This document shows positions 9,978 through 19,969 of a stretch of 64,000 bases of DNA, one piece after another (position 1 is the first letter of the stretch; each line of letters starts with the position of its first letter). The notes beneath the pieces were generated by a model. That model was not told the origin of the DNA. It ran no database searches and saw only the letters and a list, made by a program, of their open reading frames with translations. This stretch comes from Undaria pinnatifida (lineage: Eukaryota; Sar; Phaeophyceae; Laminariales; Alariaceae): assembly GCA_012845835.1 (NCBI GenBank), contig JABAKD010000020.1, positions 14,339,268-14,403,267 on the forward strand, written 5' to 3'. The translations under genes were made by a program, and so were the position numbers.

Positions 9978-10654
9978 CACCACCACCCCACGCGGTCCTT
10001 AGAGTGAGCAGTTCACTAGCCAGACCGCGCAAGGTTCCCTCTCTACCCAGCCCGAGGCTCGATGCCCGTGTGACTGCCGCTAGACCGCTGCAGGTCCTCG
10101 CGGGCTTCCTCGGCCCACCCCAAGGACGGGGCAGGCCGAAGGAGAACGGTACGAGAGTAGTACGAGTACCTGGTACAGCAGAAGATGTGATCTGACAAGT
10201 CGCGAATTGTCGTCGTACGTATGTATATATCTATACCACAGGTATGGTACCGAATATATCGCAATACGCAGACCATGGTAAGAATGGTCATGAATCTGAT
10301 GCGAAATTACGTGTCAATCGCTGAAATATTGGTCATCGTCATCATGTATTCATCGCGTATGCACGACAACTCAAGTGCTAGATGAACCGGATGTAAGTTC
10401 CGACAGCGTCTATCAAATGGATGAACCGGAGGCGAAAAGAAAAAGAAAAAAAAAGAAAAAAAAAATATATATATACGAATAGCTGAAATATATTATAACG
10501 CATAGTATACCAGCAGCGCCCTGGTCCTGCAGGTGACAAGCCAAATATTTAAGAAATACAGAATGTCTACCTGGTACTCCGTCGAGTCAGGCGTTGGACA
10601 GTATTTCACCGGTAATAAAAAGTGAGAATATAGAGTCTAGACGCATAATACTTA

Positions 10655-11775
10655 CCCAGTCTCCGTCGAGACGGGCAGACGGGCGTTGACTTATGACGAC
10701 GTTATTATTTGTACCCCCCCTTCATGCTCGAACTGAGAAACCAAAGACAGGATACCTATACCTCGTCTCCGTCGAGGCAGGCATTTGGTTATTGCTCTAT
10801 GCGACCGCCGGTCTCTCGGCTTCGCAGGTTTCGCGTACAATCGATGGGTCATGGTTTCAGGTGGGGTTAAGACAGAATACGTACCCAGTCTCCGTTGAGA
10901 GGGGCGCTGATTTACGTCGCCAATTATTTGTACCCCCCTTCATGCTCGAATTGAGAAACCAAAGACAGAATACCTACACCTCGTCTCCGTCGAGACAGGC
11001 GTTTAGTTATTGCTGTATGCGACCGCCGGTATCACGGCTTCGCATGTTTCGCGTACAATCGATGGGTCATGGTTTCAGGTGGGGTTGAAAAGCTCGATCA
11101 AGAATACGTACCCAGTCCCCGTTGCGACGGGCGTTGACGTATGTCGCCAATCATTTGTACCCCCTTTCATGCTCGAATTGAGAAACCAAAGACAGGATAC
11201 TTACACCTCGTCTCCGTCGAGGCAGGCGTTTGGTTATTGCTGTATGCGACCGCCGGTATCACGGCTTCGCATGTTTCGCGTACAATCGATGGGTCATGGT
11301 TTCAGGTGGGGTTGAAAAGCTCGATCAAGAATACGTACCCAGTCCCCGTTGCGACGGGCGTTGACGTATGTCGCCAATCATTTGTACCCCCTTTCATGCT
11401 CGAATTGAGAAACCAAAGACAGGATACTTACACCTCGTCTCCGTCGAGACAGGCGTTTGGTTATCGCTGCATGCGACTGCTGGTATCACGGCTTCGCATG
11501 TTTCGCGTACAATCGATGGGTCGTGGTTTCAGGTGGGGTTGAGGCAGATTACGTACCCAGTCTCCGTTGAGACGGGCGATGATTTATGTCGCCAATTATT
11601 TGTACCCGCCCTCTATGCTCGAATTGAAAAACCAAAGACAGGATAACTACACCTCGTCTCCGTCGAGACAGGCGTTTAGTTATTGCTGTATGCGACCGCC
11701 GGTATCACGGCTTCGCATGTTTCGCGTACAATCGATGGGTCATGGTTTTTAGGTGGGCTCGAATTATGCAGCCGT
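10655..11775. repeat. 227-bp tandem units, array II
   Basis: About five units. The word 'tttcgcgtacaatcgatgg' recurs near 10827, 11047, 11274, 11501 and 11721, and two adjacent units (from 11047 and 11274) are nearly identical at a 227-bp period. This suggests recent unequal exchange or gene conversion. Confidence 0.9.
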
Positions 11776-11918
11776 CGCTGTGTAGTACGAGTACCTGGTA
11801 CAGCAGAAGATGTGATCTGACAAGTCGCGAATCATCGTCGTACGTATGTATATATCTATACCACAGGTATGGTACCGAATATATCGCAATACGCAGACCA
11901 TGGTAAGAACTAGGGTAA

Positions 11919-11953
11919 GGTGGCCGCCCGCCGTAGGCGGCGGGACGGCCACC
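11919..11953 (-). other. Helitron 3' terminal hairpin
   Basis: The arms GGTGGCCGCCCGCCG (11919-11933) and 11938-11953 pair over 15 bp with one bulged base around a 4-nt loop. It lies 9 bases from the CTAG terminus at 11910-11913, the position expected for a Helitron replication terminator. Confidence 0.9.
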
Positions 11954-12651
11954 CGGAGATACGCCTGAAGAAGGTCAATCAATGAATTGAGGATGAGAAG
12001 TGCGGGAAATAGAGAGGAGGATGCAGGTTATGTCTATTAAAGGAGGAAGTGGCATCTATGATACATCCCCGCGACTTTGGGCATGACTGAATTGAAACGC
12101 GGTGGCCGTATCAGGGGCGATGAATGTGTAATCAGTATAATTTTAGATGAAATATTAATGGAAAGTACGCAGGATGGGCAGGCGGATGAATGACTCGGAA
12201 AGAGACATCGGTGACGCCGCACTGTTGTTTATGTAACGGAGTAAGTGTAATAGCTCCGTGATAAAAATTAATGGTGAAGAGAACAAGATGACGGTGAACC
12301 CGGTGAAGAAGAAAGCGACGAAGATGATACGGTGATTAATTCGAACACATAATCGAAATCGTGAATGAAAGAATCGGAAAAGCCCCGAAGATGGAAGGGC
12401 AAAAAGCAGCAAATCTCGATTGCTATGTTACAGCGAAAGAAAGCGAAAAAAACATGAAAAGGTCGACCTGGAAATAATTACGTAGTGTACACGAAACGTG
12501 TGATAGCTTACGAACTCGTTGTAAGTGAAACGACTGAGACGCTGATAGCAGATGCCAAACTTCAGGTGAAAATGAGCCGGAAGAAAGTTGATGGCTAAAG
12601 AAGACGATCATCTACGGTATGTGAAACAGAAGCTTAGGTGCGTCGGTAGAA
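11954..12651. other. Helitron non-coding 3' region
   Basis: AT-rich, no recognisable coding frame on either strand. The helicase-coding part expected here in an autonomous Helitron is absent. Confidence 0.5.
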
Positions 12652-13249
12652 TCAATCTTCGTCATCGGAAGACGACTCGTTGCTGGATGACGAAGCTTCT
12701 TCCTCGCCGGATGACGATGCAGAATCCGGCGTGTCCTCGTCGGAAGAGGATGAGGAACTGTCGCTGAAGACGATGTTGCCCAGATGCGTTGTGTAGGGAC
12801 GAAGTATATTTATCTTGGTTGTTAGCGTGGAAGGCGAGACGTTCATCCTCGATGCAGCTGAAGACGTCGATGAGAAATTCGTTGACGACGGGGCCTAGTC
12901 TTTGAAAGCGTGACTCGGTGAGCAACAACTGTGTAACCCACTGAAGCATTGTGATTTTTCTTCCGGTAGTGCTCACGAGGTCAGGGTGCCATCCGCAATC
13001 TTTCCCGTGGGGCAACAATAAAGGAAATGTTAAGGGAAAGTAGTCTTGGTCACGGCAATGCAAGTATTCCTTGTCTCCGGTGAGTGCGATGGTTATCGAT
13101 TTGCGGTCTTGTGGAAGAACGCCACGACTTCGCGTGTCGACGGAAATCATCTCTCGAGTCGGATCCATGGGTGTGGAGAAAGACACCGTGTCGGGTCTGC
13201 GTCTGTGTATAACGAATAAACACGCGATACATAATAGCACGCGATACAT
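12652..13249 (-). pseudogene. Helitron replicase, Helitron-like N domain
   Basis: The minus-strand frame matches the Helitron_like_N domain: DYFPLTFPLLLPHGKDCGWHPDL, then LLTESRFQRLGPVVNEFLIDVFSCIEDERLAFHANNQDK. An acceptor-like ATACACAG precedes the match near 13202. Past ERLAFHANNQ an overlapping frame encodes an acidic Ser/Asp/Glu tail (SSSSSSDEDTPDS..., ending SSDDED and stop at 12652), so the catalytic HUH and helicase regions that should follow have been replaced or deleted. Confidence 0.8.
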
Positions 13250-13293
13250 AATAGTTTAAGTAACAGCGAGAATATAGTTGGTTGCAGGGCAGT

Positions 13294-15810
13294 GTGTGTG
13301 TGTGTTCTTCTACTCGTCGACATCCAGCACACCCAGTGTCCGTACTGATTCTTCACCCTAGAAAGATCAGCTCTGTGGTCACAAGCTACGACACAGAGAT
13401 GATGCATCGTAATGCATTCGACAACGCAATGTCATGCCCTAGTACTGGGTACGACAGGCACAACATACATACGTCAGCAACAGAAATACATTGGAAGAGA
13501 GAATACGAAATAAACAAAAACAAAAACAAAAACGAAAACAAAATAATAATAAGAAAACAAATAAAAACAAAGATAAAAATAAAACAAAAATGAAACAAAC
13601 AAAATGAAGGGGAAATCGAAGAAACAACCCAACCGGAAAGGAGAGCCAAAGCTCGGAAAAGAAACATAATAAAATAAAATAAAATAAAGTAAAGTAAAAC
13701 CAAAATAAGATAATCCGAACACGAGCCAAAAACCTGGACACGCAAGGAGGGAACAAAGGGGAAAAAAATACCCCAGAAAAAGAAGAAAAGTGCTATGTAC
13801 CTACTAGTCGGCCTGGTACCTTGCTACCCTGTCTGCCATCTCCTTCCTGCCTTCGTCCACCGCGGTCTCCCTTCTATTCCTCCTGTTGCCCCCCCTGCCC
13901 CCACTCCCTTGGACGGCTTTCCTCCTACTCCTCCTGTTTCCCCCCCTCCCCCCATTGTGTTCTTCTCATTAAACCAAAATACCTTGTAAAAGAGAGAAAC
14001 AACGAAAGAAACCAAGACAAAACAAATAAATAAATAAAAAGGGGAGCCAAAGCTCGGGAGATAGAAACATACCCCGAGCATGAGCCAAAATGGACATGCA
14101 AGGGGGAAAGAAAGGGAAAAAAAATACCCCGGAAAAAAGGAAACAAGTAAAAGAAGGAAGACTGGGAGGGCCAAATAAAACAGGCTCGTCACCTACCCAC
14201 CATGCAAGACTCCCTTCATAAGGATAAGAAGGGGAAAGAAAAAAAGAAAGAAAATAAATAAATTCACGGAAAAATCAAAGTAACAAGACATCACATTCCG
14301 AGCAGCCGCAGCAGTTGGCGGTACGAGTGGCATAGATAGAAAGGTTCCACCTACTAGTCGGCCTGGTACCTTGCTACCCTGTCTGCGGTCTCCTTCCTAC
14401 TTTCATCTACCGCGGTTTCCCTTCTACTCCTCCTGTCCCCCCCCCTGCCCCCATACCCTTGTGCGGTGTTCCTTCTACCCCTCCTGCTGCCCCCCCTCCC
14501 CCCGTTCCCTTCGACACCACCCACGGCGGATGCGCGGCGCTGTCTACTCAGCTTTGCCTCATCCTCGTGCCACCTGCCCATGAACCGTTCAGCTGCTTCG
14601 AGGACCCCCCGGTACCACTTGCCCGCCTTTTTTGCTGCAGTGGGCCACAGCGCGGTCCCAACTCCAAAAACTAAGGGGGAGTGTTCCGTTGATCCCTCGT
14701 TGGCTTTGAACACCCTAAGGTCCTCAGCTATGGCTCTAGGCCAAGTCTTCAGTTGTCCGCCTGGTTTCGGGTTCTCCCCACCAGCGATCGTCCCGAACAT
14801 CAACCGACGGGGCAATCGCCCCTTGTGTTGTCGCACCAGGGCCCCGGCAAAGAAGAGCCGCCGTTTACGGATGGTCGTTTCGATGCTCTCGCATCGTGTC
14901 ATCCTGAGGGCCTTCGCGTACGAGAGGGTGGTGTGGTCGGTGCGTAATCGGCGCTGAAAGCCAGTGACTCGCAAAAGGACTTCGTGGTGGGCTGATCGGA
15001 GCTTGGCGAAGTGGTCCGCATTGAGGGTCCACGTCACACACCCGTACAGCAGGGTCTCAATGACCTCGGCCTTCAGCATGCGGACTTTCAGACTAAGCGG
15101 GGCGGTCGTCCTATCATACAATTCCGGGCCAAACCGTTTGAGGCATGCCCGCATGAGACGGATCCGTCGTTCGATTTCGAGCGAGAGGTCAACGCTTTCG
15201 TGGATAATGCCGCCTGGGTATAAAAACTGGGTCGTCTGTTTATACCTCTGGCCTGATGCTTCGATCGCGAGCGGTGGGGCGAGGGATGTCTGGTCCGGTG
15301 TTCGTAGCAGCATCGTCTCTGTCTTCTTTTCCGATACCGTGAGGCCTGCTGCTTCGAAGACAGTCACGATGACTGTCATCATTTTAGCAAGGCCTTCCGC
15401 CGACTTCGAAACAATTCCTGCGTCATCTGCGTACAACATGCCCCACACAGCCCTTTGCACGCATGCCAACGGTTCCTCTTTTCCGACTACACTGCCCTCT
15501 TCGAGGTGAACCAAATCCCTTACGATGCTTTCGTCTTTGCTGAAGCGTACCAGCACGACGTGTATCGCAGCAGCGAAGAACACGTTGAACAGTAACGGTG
15601 ATAGCACGCAGCCTTGCCGCAGCCCCTGGGTGACATTAAACCAATCCGAGTGCTCGCCGTCATCCGCACGCACGCGAGCCCGCATGCCTTCGTGGAAGTT
15701 GCGGATAACTGTGCGCATCTTGGTTGGTACGCCAAGGCGTGTGAGTACCTCCCACAACAGTTCCCGGTCGACAGAGTCGTACGCTTTCTGCAGATCGATG
15801 AAGCACATGT
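13294..15810 (-). mobile_element. LINE-B, 5'-truncated, in the Helitron, 5-bp TSD
   Basis: The direct repeat GCAGT occurs at 13289-13293 and 15811-15815. On the minus strand the element starts within the RT just before the [11 protein letters not shown] box. It runs through the C-terminus (stop at 14354), then a second partial C-terminus and 3' region (about 13975-13800), and ends in (AC)n at 13294. The repeated C-terminal/3' module within one copy is unusual. Confidence 0.85.
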
Positions 15811-15822
15811 GCAGTACAGCAT
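14354..15822 (-). pseudogene. LINE-B reverse transcriptase and C-terminus, intact frame
   Basis: A single open frame with [14 protein letters not shown] (catalytic Asp), [37 protein letters not shown] (YADD, second and third catalytic Asp), [10 protein letters not shown] and a C-terminal [25 protein letters not shown] region with a Gly/Arg-rich tail. It has no frameshift over about 480 residues, so it is much younger than the LINE-A copy. The open frame extends to 16192 but residues before the RT are Helitron intron sequence, not LINE. The N-terminal endonuclease is missing through 5' truncation. Confidence 0.85.
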
Positions 15823-15839
15823 GGTATAGACTGGTAGCA

Positions 15840-16257
15840 TAGCAGGTAGATGTAGGTGTCATTTCGCAGTAGAAAGGGTCATAGTCACACCTGTTGCTAT
15901 GAGCGCGTCGTAGTCGCGATACGTAAGGGGACACGGATCGCAGTCCCTTCAACAGTCTTCGCAAAACTGTATCGTCGATGTCTTCGGAGGTGTACGCCGG
16001 GTCGTGCAGTAGCCATTGTATGTTGCTGTGATCGCTCTTGCGAGTGTTATGATATGTCCTGCGCGTAACAAATATAAGGATGCACGAACAGATTTCGCAG
16101 TAGAAAGTGTCATGTGCACACCTGTTAGTATGATCGAGTGGTAGTCGCGATATGTAAGGACACGGATCGCAGTCCATACACATTTCTTGCAAAATTGTGC
16201 TGGAGTAATAAACAAAAAATCATTAGTGAATTCCCGTGTGTAGACTAAACGTCTCAC
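15840..16257 (-). repeat. duplicated 90-bp block in Helitron intron
   Basis: On the minus strand the words 'ctgcgatccgtgtcc', 'tatcgcgactac', 'aacaggtgtg' and 'tttctactgcgaaat' occur in this order twice, near 16170-16080 and 15945-15855, about 228 bases apart. The block lies after a good donor (AAG|GTGAGA) and probably belongs to an intron of the replicase gene. Confidence 0.5.
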
Positions 16258-16483
16258 CTTCCTTGAACGGACAGGAAATGAGGCCCAAACATCTTCTTTA
16301 ACTCTCCGTCTTCGACGCACATAGCGCAGAAGTTCGAGCATGAGTTATATTTGCGATCCATTCGACGGAATCTTTGAAATCGTTCCGCGTTCCCTTCATA
16401 AAGTGGGACGAACTCTCTTGGTGGCGGTGGTAGTGGTGGCAAGACCAGTTGTCCGTTACTGCAGCAAATGCCACGAGATTCAC
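16258..16483 (-). pseudogene. Helitron replicase exon with zinc-finger end
   Basis: The exon is bounded by acceptor CTACAG and donor AAG|GTGAGA. It reads GESRGICCSNGQLVLPPLPPPPREFVPLY, then RRMDRKYNSCSNFCAM and FGPHFLSVQGR. These are the cysteine-pair, proline-rich and 'F..N/YNS..' landmarks that precede the Helitron_like_N domain. The phase joins the upstream exon exactly (F-K-G split after the first base). Confidence 0.8.
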
Positions 16484-16658
16484 CTGTAGAAGCACAGGTG
16501 GTTGGCATGTCATCTACTATAGTTGTTGTCTATGTCTTATAGGAACAGACGATAATAAATGATCGGCGTGAGGAGAGATCGAATTTGACAGTTTCATGGA
16601 TATATGCCAGGAAGTAGCAATGGAAGAAAGACCCGAAATGAAATGTTGAAAAACTCAC

Positions 16659-17367
16659 CTTTGAACAACTGAGCACCGCAGTGTTCTCGTGGTGAAGCAA
16701 TATCAACGATGATGTTGGCAGCCCGTTGTGCGGTGTTGATGATTTCGTTCCGCGCATCCAGCGTAAATGCTCTTTGTCCTTCGTTGTCTTCCGGACGAAG
16801 CGGGGGTAATTCCCAGAACTGAGATATGGAGGTGGACACGTTAGGACTACGCACGTATGTTGATGTTGGACGGGCGCCCTCGCCGCTCCTTCCATCACGT
16901 AAATTTCTGCGACAATTGAGTGTTTCGTTCCTCCTCGCGCGTCGAAGTCGCCTTTGTTCGTTGCGTCGGTTCTGTTGAGCTTTCGAGTATTGTCGTGTTG
17001 ACGGCATCGGAATGGGCAGTAGAGGTTTGGCGGGGTGCCGCGTATGATTGCGGCGGAAATGTAGATGCGTGGATGCGTAGTGTAGATGCGGGTAAACATA
17101 ATATGCGGCGGAATTTTTATTAGCGAGGTTGTCTGCAGAAAATCCGCATATTTGCTCGTATGCGGCAGCGGGCATGGGGCATCTCAATGCTGTAATCTGC
17201 AGTGGGCATGGCCAATCGTAACTACTTGACATGTTGTAACGACGTTTGATGAATGCATAAATAGGGTGGCGGTGTTTGTGTTGTGTAATGTCACGTCCAT
17301 GCGCGTCGAAGCATGCACAACGAGTACAGAGATACAGAGTGGTGCCGAGGATGTTGGGCAGCACCAC
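16659..17367 (-). pseudogene. Helitron replicase N-terminal exon
   Basis: Minus-strand frame of about 236 residues: an N-terminal Cys/His part, then a very basic stretch (QQNRRNEQRRLRRARRNETL), ending EHCGAQLFKG before a consensus donor AAAG|GTGAGT at 16658. The HCGAQLF motif is the first half of the zinc-binding signature completed by CCSNG in the next exon. The start codon is not certain; the upstream region is split by a LINE-B copy. Confidence 0.7.
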
Positions 17368-17416
17368 AGCGGCTGAGGTCTACTCATTTGAAGGTGTTCA
17401 TGTCGGTGGCATATAA

Positions 17417-17817
17417 TTTATTTTATTATGTTTCTTTTCCGAGCTTTGGCTCTCCTTTCCGGTTGGGTTGTTTCTTCGATTTCCCCTTCATTTTGTTTGT
17501 TTCATTTTTGTTTTATTTTTATCTTTGTTTTTATTTGTTTTCTTATTATTATTTTGTTCTTGTTTTTGTTTTTGCTTTTGTTTATTTCGTATTCTCTCTT
17601 CCAATGTATTTCTGTTGCTGACGTATGTATGTTGTGCCTGTCGTACCCAGTACTAGGGCATGACATTGCGTTGTCGAATGCATTACGATGCATCATCTCT
17701 GTGTCGTAGCTTGTGACCACAGAGCTGATCTTTCTAGGGTGAAGAATCAGTACGGACACTGGGTGTGGTGCTGGATGTCGACGAGTAGAAGAACGGTGAA
17801 CGAAGAACACACACACA
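17417..17817 (+). mobile_element. LINE-B 3' end, plus strand, in the Helitron
   Basis: This is the reverse complement of 13294-13690: 'tttccgagctttggctctcc', an ATTTTTATTTTTG-rich run, 'gtacccagtactagggc', and an (AC)n end. The direct repeat CATATAA occurs at 17410-17416 and 17818-17824. It is a severely 5'-truncated copy with no coding part. Confidence 0.85.
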
Positions 17818-18246
17818 CATATAACGAGCAACGCGTCATTGCATTCGTAGGTGCCATAAAGTGCACGTGATGAATGCACTTGCGTGGTTTCAAGTCGTGA
17901 AATGGACTATTGGGCGAGAGAGGCCAACAAATATCAAAAAATGATTTTTTTTAACCTCGCATGAACCGGATGCATTCATTAATCAAGATGTGGGAGCCAT
18001 TAGCTGAATCGTGATATTATATATATAATGGTCATGAATCTGATGCGAAATTACGTGTCAATCGCTGAAATATTGGTCATCGTCATCATGTATTCATCGC
18101 GTATGCACGACAACTCAAGTGCTAGATGAACCGGATGTAAGTTCCGACAGCGTCTATTAAATGGATGAACCGGAGGCGAAAAGAAAAAGAAAAAAAAAGA
18201 AAAAAAAAATATATATATATATACGAATAGCTGAAATATATTATAA

Positions 18247-18510
18247 AAATTAAAATACACTCCAGCTGTGAGATCGAAGATTTCGTCGAAACTCATATTT
18301 GCAAGCTGTGTGTGATACTCCGATCGCGCGCATTACGAGTTGTGTGTCCTCATTAAGGATATAGGTCGGCGACTCCCCTTACAGCTACAGTGTAGCTATC
18401 AGGGTCAACAGGATGATTTTAGTCAGTCTGTGCGCGGAAACTATAAAACCCGTTTCTGAGGGGGACAAAATCTGACAGCTGTGAAGGCAAAGGGGGGGCC
18501 TGGTTTTGAT
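18247..18510 (+). repeat. R3 conserved head
   Basis: The sequence from 'aatacactccagctgtgag' through 'gatcgcgcgcattacgag' to 'gactccccttaca' is nearly identical at 37267-37500 and 43724-43881, with eroded pieces at 44255, 52450 and 61635. It is a dispersed family with a well-conserved 5' head. Confidence 0.8.
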
Positions 18511-18534
18511 CAAAAGCGAGCGGGTTTGGAGGGG

Positions 18535-18643
18535 GGCGGGGGGGGGGGGGGGGGGGGGAAAGGGCAATTTGTGCATGTAAGCTATAAATCCTTTCGAGGG
18601 GATAAATCTGACGGTTTTGGCACCAGTATATTATTGGGGGCGG

Positions 18644-18676
<33 letters not shown>

Positions 18677-19900
18677 GGCGCGGGGGGGGGGGGGGGCAGC
18701 TCGATATGTGCCTGGAAACTATACATTATTTCGAGGGGACAAATGTGACATTTTTGGAAATAATGCATCAGTTTATCGTGTATATTCTGGGGTAAGTCGT
18801 ACAATCAGTGAGTAAAGAGAGGGTGGAGTGTTCGAGGGGGTGGGGTTGGGATGGGTTGGGGGGGGAGGGTGGGGGGTGGGGGCGGGGGCGGGGGGCGGGG
18901 GGGGGGGGGGGGAAGGGCTTTAGGTGAGGGGTTTGTTATACGTGTGGTGCTAGGTCTAGGCGAAGGTGCGGGTGATGGGGAAGAAAGGGGCGTTCGAGGC
19001 GGGGGGGGGGGGACACAGCGGCATGGATGGCTCTCGAAAGATAATGAGGTGATATCCTGTGCGTGAAGTGTTTATTAATGTGGCGGATTTCGATATTTGG
19101 TGGGGCGTTTGAGTAAGGGAGAGCAAGAGGGGGGGGGGGGGGGGAGTTTTTTTAGAAGGTTTAGGTCACAAATAATATTCAAATACACTTCGGCTGTGAG
19201 ATCAAAGATATGTATCAGCTTGTTATACGCGTGGTGCTAGGTCTACGCGATCGTGCAGGTGGTCGGGAAAGAGGGGGCGTTGGAGGGGGGGGGGGGGGGG
19301 GGAACACAGCGGCATGGATGGCTCTCGAAAGATAATGAGGTGATATCCTGTGCGTGAAGTGTTTGTTAATGTGGCGGATTTTGATATTTGGTGGGGCGTT
19401 TGAGTAAGGGAGAGCAAGAGGGGGGGGGGGGATTTTTAGGAGGTTTAGGTCACAAATAATATTCAAATACACTTCGGCTGTGAGATCAAAGATATGTAGC
19501 AGCTTGTTATACGCGTGGTGCTAGGTCTAGGCGATCGTGTAGGTGGTCGGAAAAGAGGGGGCGTTGGAGGGGGGGGGGGGTGGGGGGGGGTGGGGGGGGG
19601 GGGGGGGGGGGGGGGGGGAGGGGAAATATTTGAAACCTTCGTCATGGATGGTCAGAAAGATAATGATGTGGTATCAACTGCGTATAGGTGTTTATTACTC
19701 AGGCCGATTTTGATTGTGAGTGGGGCGTTTGGACAGAGTAGGCGGAAGGGGGGGGGGGGGGATCGGGGGACGGAGGGGCGGGGGGGGGGGGGAAAAGGGT
19801 TGGGGTTTGTTATGAAAAAGAGGTCAGTGGAGGGGGAGGGGAGGGGGGGGGGGGGGGGGGGGGGGGGGACATTTCAATATGTGCGCGGAAACTATAAATT
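18535..19900 (+). repeat. 284-bp tandem units with long poly-G runs
   Basis: The word 'tgtggtgctaggtcta' (or 'cgtggtgctaggtcta') recurs near 18940, 19223 and 19507, at a 284-bp period. Each unit carries G runs of 12 to more than 30 (18640-18674, 19110-19143, 19569-19618, 19840-19868). A second sub-repeat 'ggaaactata...gaggggacaaa' recurs near 18450, 18710 and 19885. Gly-rich open frames here are artefacts. Confidence 0.8.
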
Positions 19901-19969
19901 CTCAAAGGGGACAAACCTGACGATTGAAGCAATAAGACATCCCTTTATATCATCTGGCTTGTAATGTTT

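Larger units (their letters stand above)
8730..10156 (-). mobile_element. LINE-B, internally deleted, 5-bp TSD
   Basis: The direct repeat GTAGT occurs at 8725-8729 and 10157-10161; macro-repeat copies II and III have a single GTAGT at this point (near 11785 and 23290). On the minus strand the element has a leader of about 180 bp, the start of ORF2 with the beginning of the endonuclease (to about 9432), then a jump to the C-terminal tail and 3' region, ending in (AC)n at 8730. The RT is missing, so this is a non-autonomous derivative. Confidence 0.9.
7807..10482. repeat. macro-repeat copy I (with LINE-B inside)
   Basis: This begins 'ctgaaatatatta', passes 'cagcgccctggtcctgcagg', then 227-bp tandem units, then 'gtacgagtacctggtacag' and 'gatgaaccggatgtaag', and ends in A-rich/AT-rich sequence 'atatacgaatag'. 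The same order recurs at 10483-18234 and from 21934 to 23605. Copies I and II are directly adjacent. LINE-B splits copy I at 8730-10156. Confidence 0.8.
11910..18028 (-). mobile_element. Helitron, internally deleted, with two nested LINEs
   Basis: On the minus strand the element runs from 18028 to 11910, ends in CTAG (fits CTRR), and has a strong hairpin just before the end. It sits exactly between host A and T with no target duplication, and macro-repeat copies I and III supply the empty site. Inside are exons of the Helitron replicase N-terminus; no HUH nuclease or helicase was found, so it is non-autonomous. The 5' end reads TTATATATATAATATCACG instead of the classical TC start. Without its two LINE-B insertions it is about 3.2 kb. 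Confidence 0.9.
10483..18234. repeat. macro-repeat copy II (with Helitron inside)
   Basis: Directly adjoins copy I. It runs to 11909 and resumes at 18029 after the Helitron. The sequence across the Helitron site is continuous in copies I (about 10275-10290) and III (about 23405-23420). Confidence 0.85.

Noticed and set aside
7965-11775. Regularly spaced repeats resembling a CRISPR array
   Set aside because: The repeated part is most of a 227-bp unit and there are no unique spacers of fixed size; the setting is eukaryotic. It is a tandem satellite.
15823-16192. N-terminal 120 residues of the 612-codon LINE-B frame
   Set aside because: They lie beyond the GCAGT target duplication, in a Helitron intron, and match no LINE domain.
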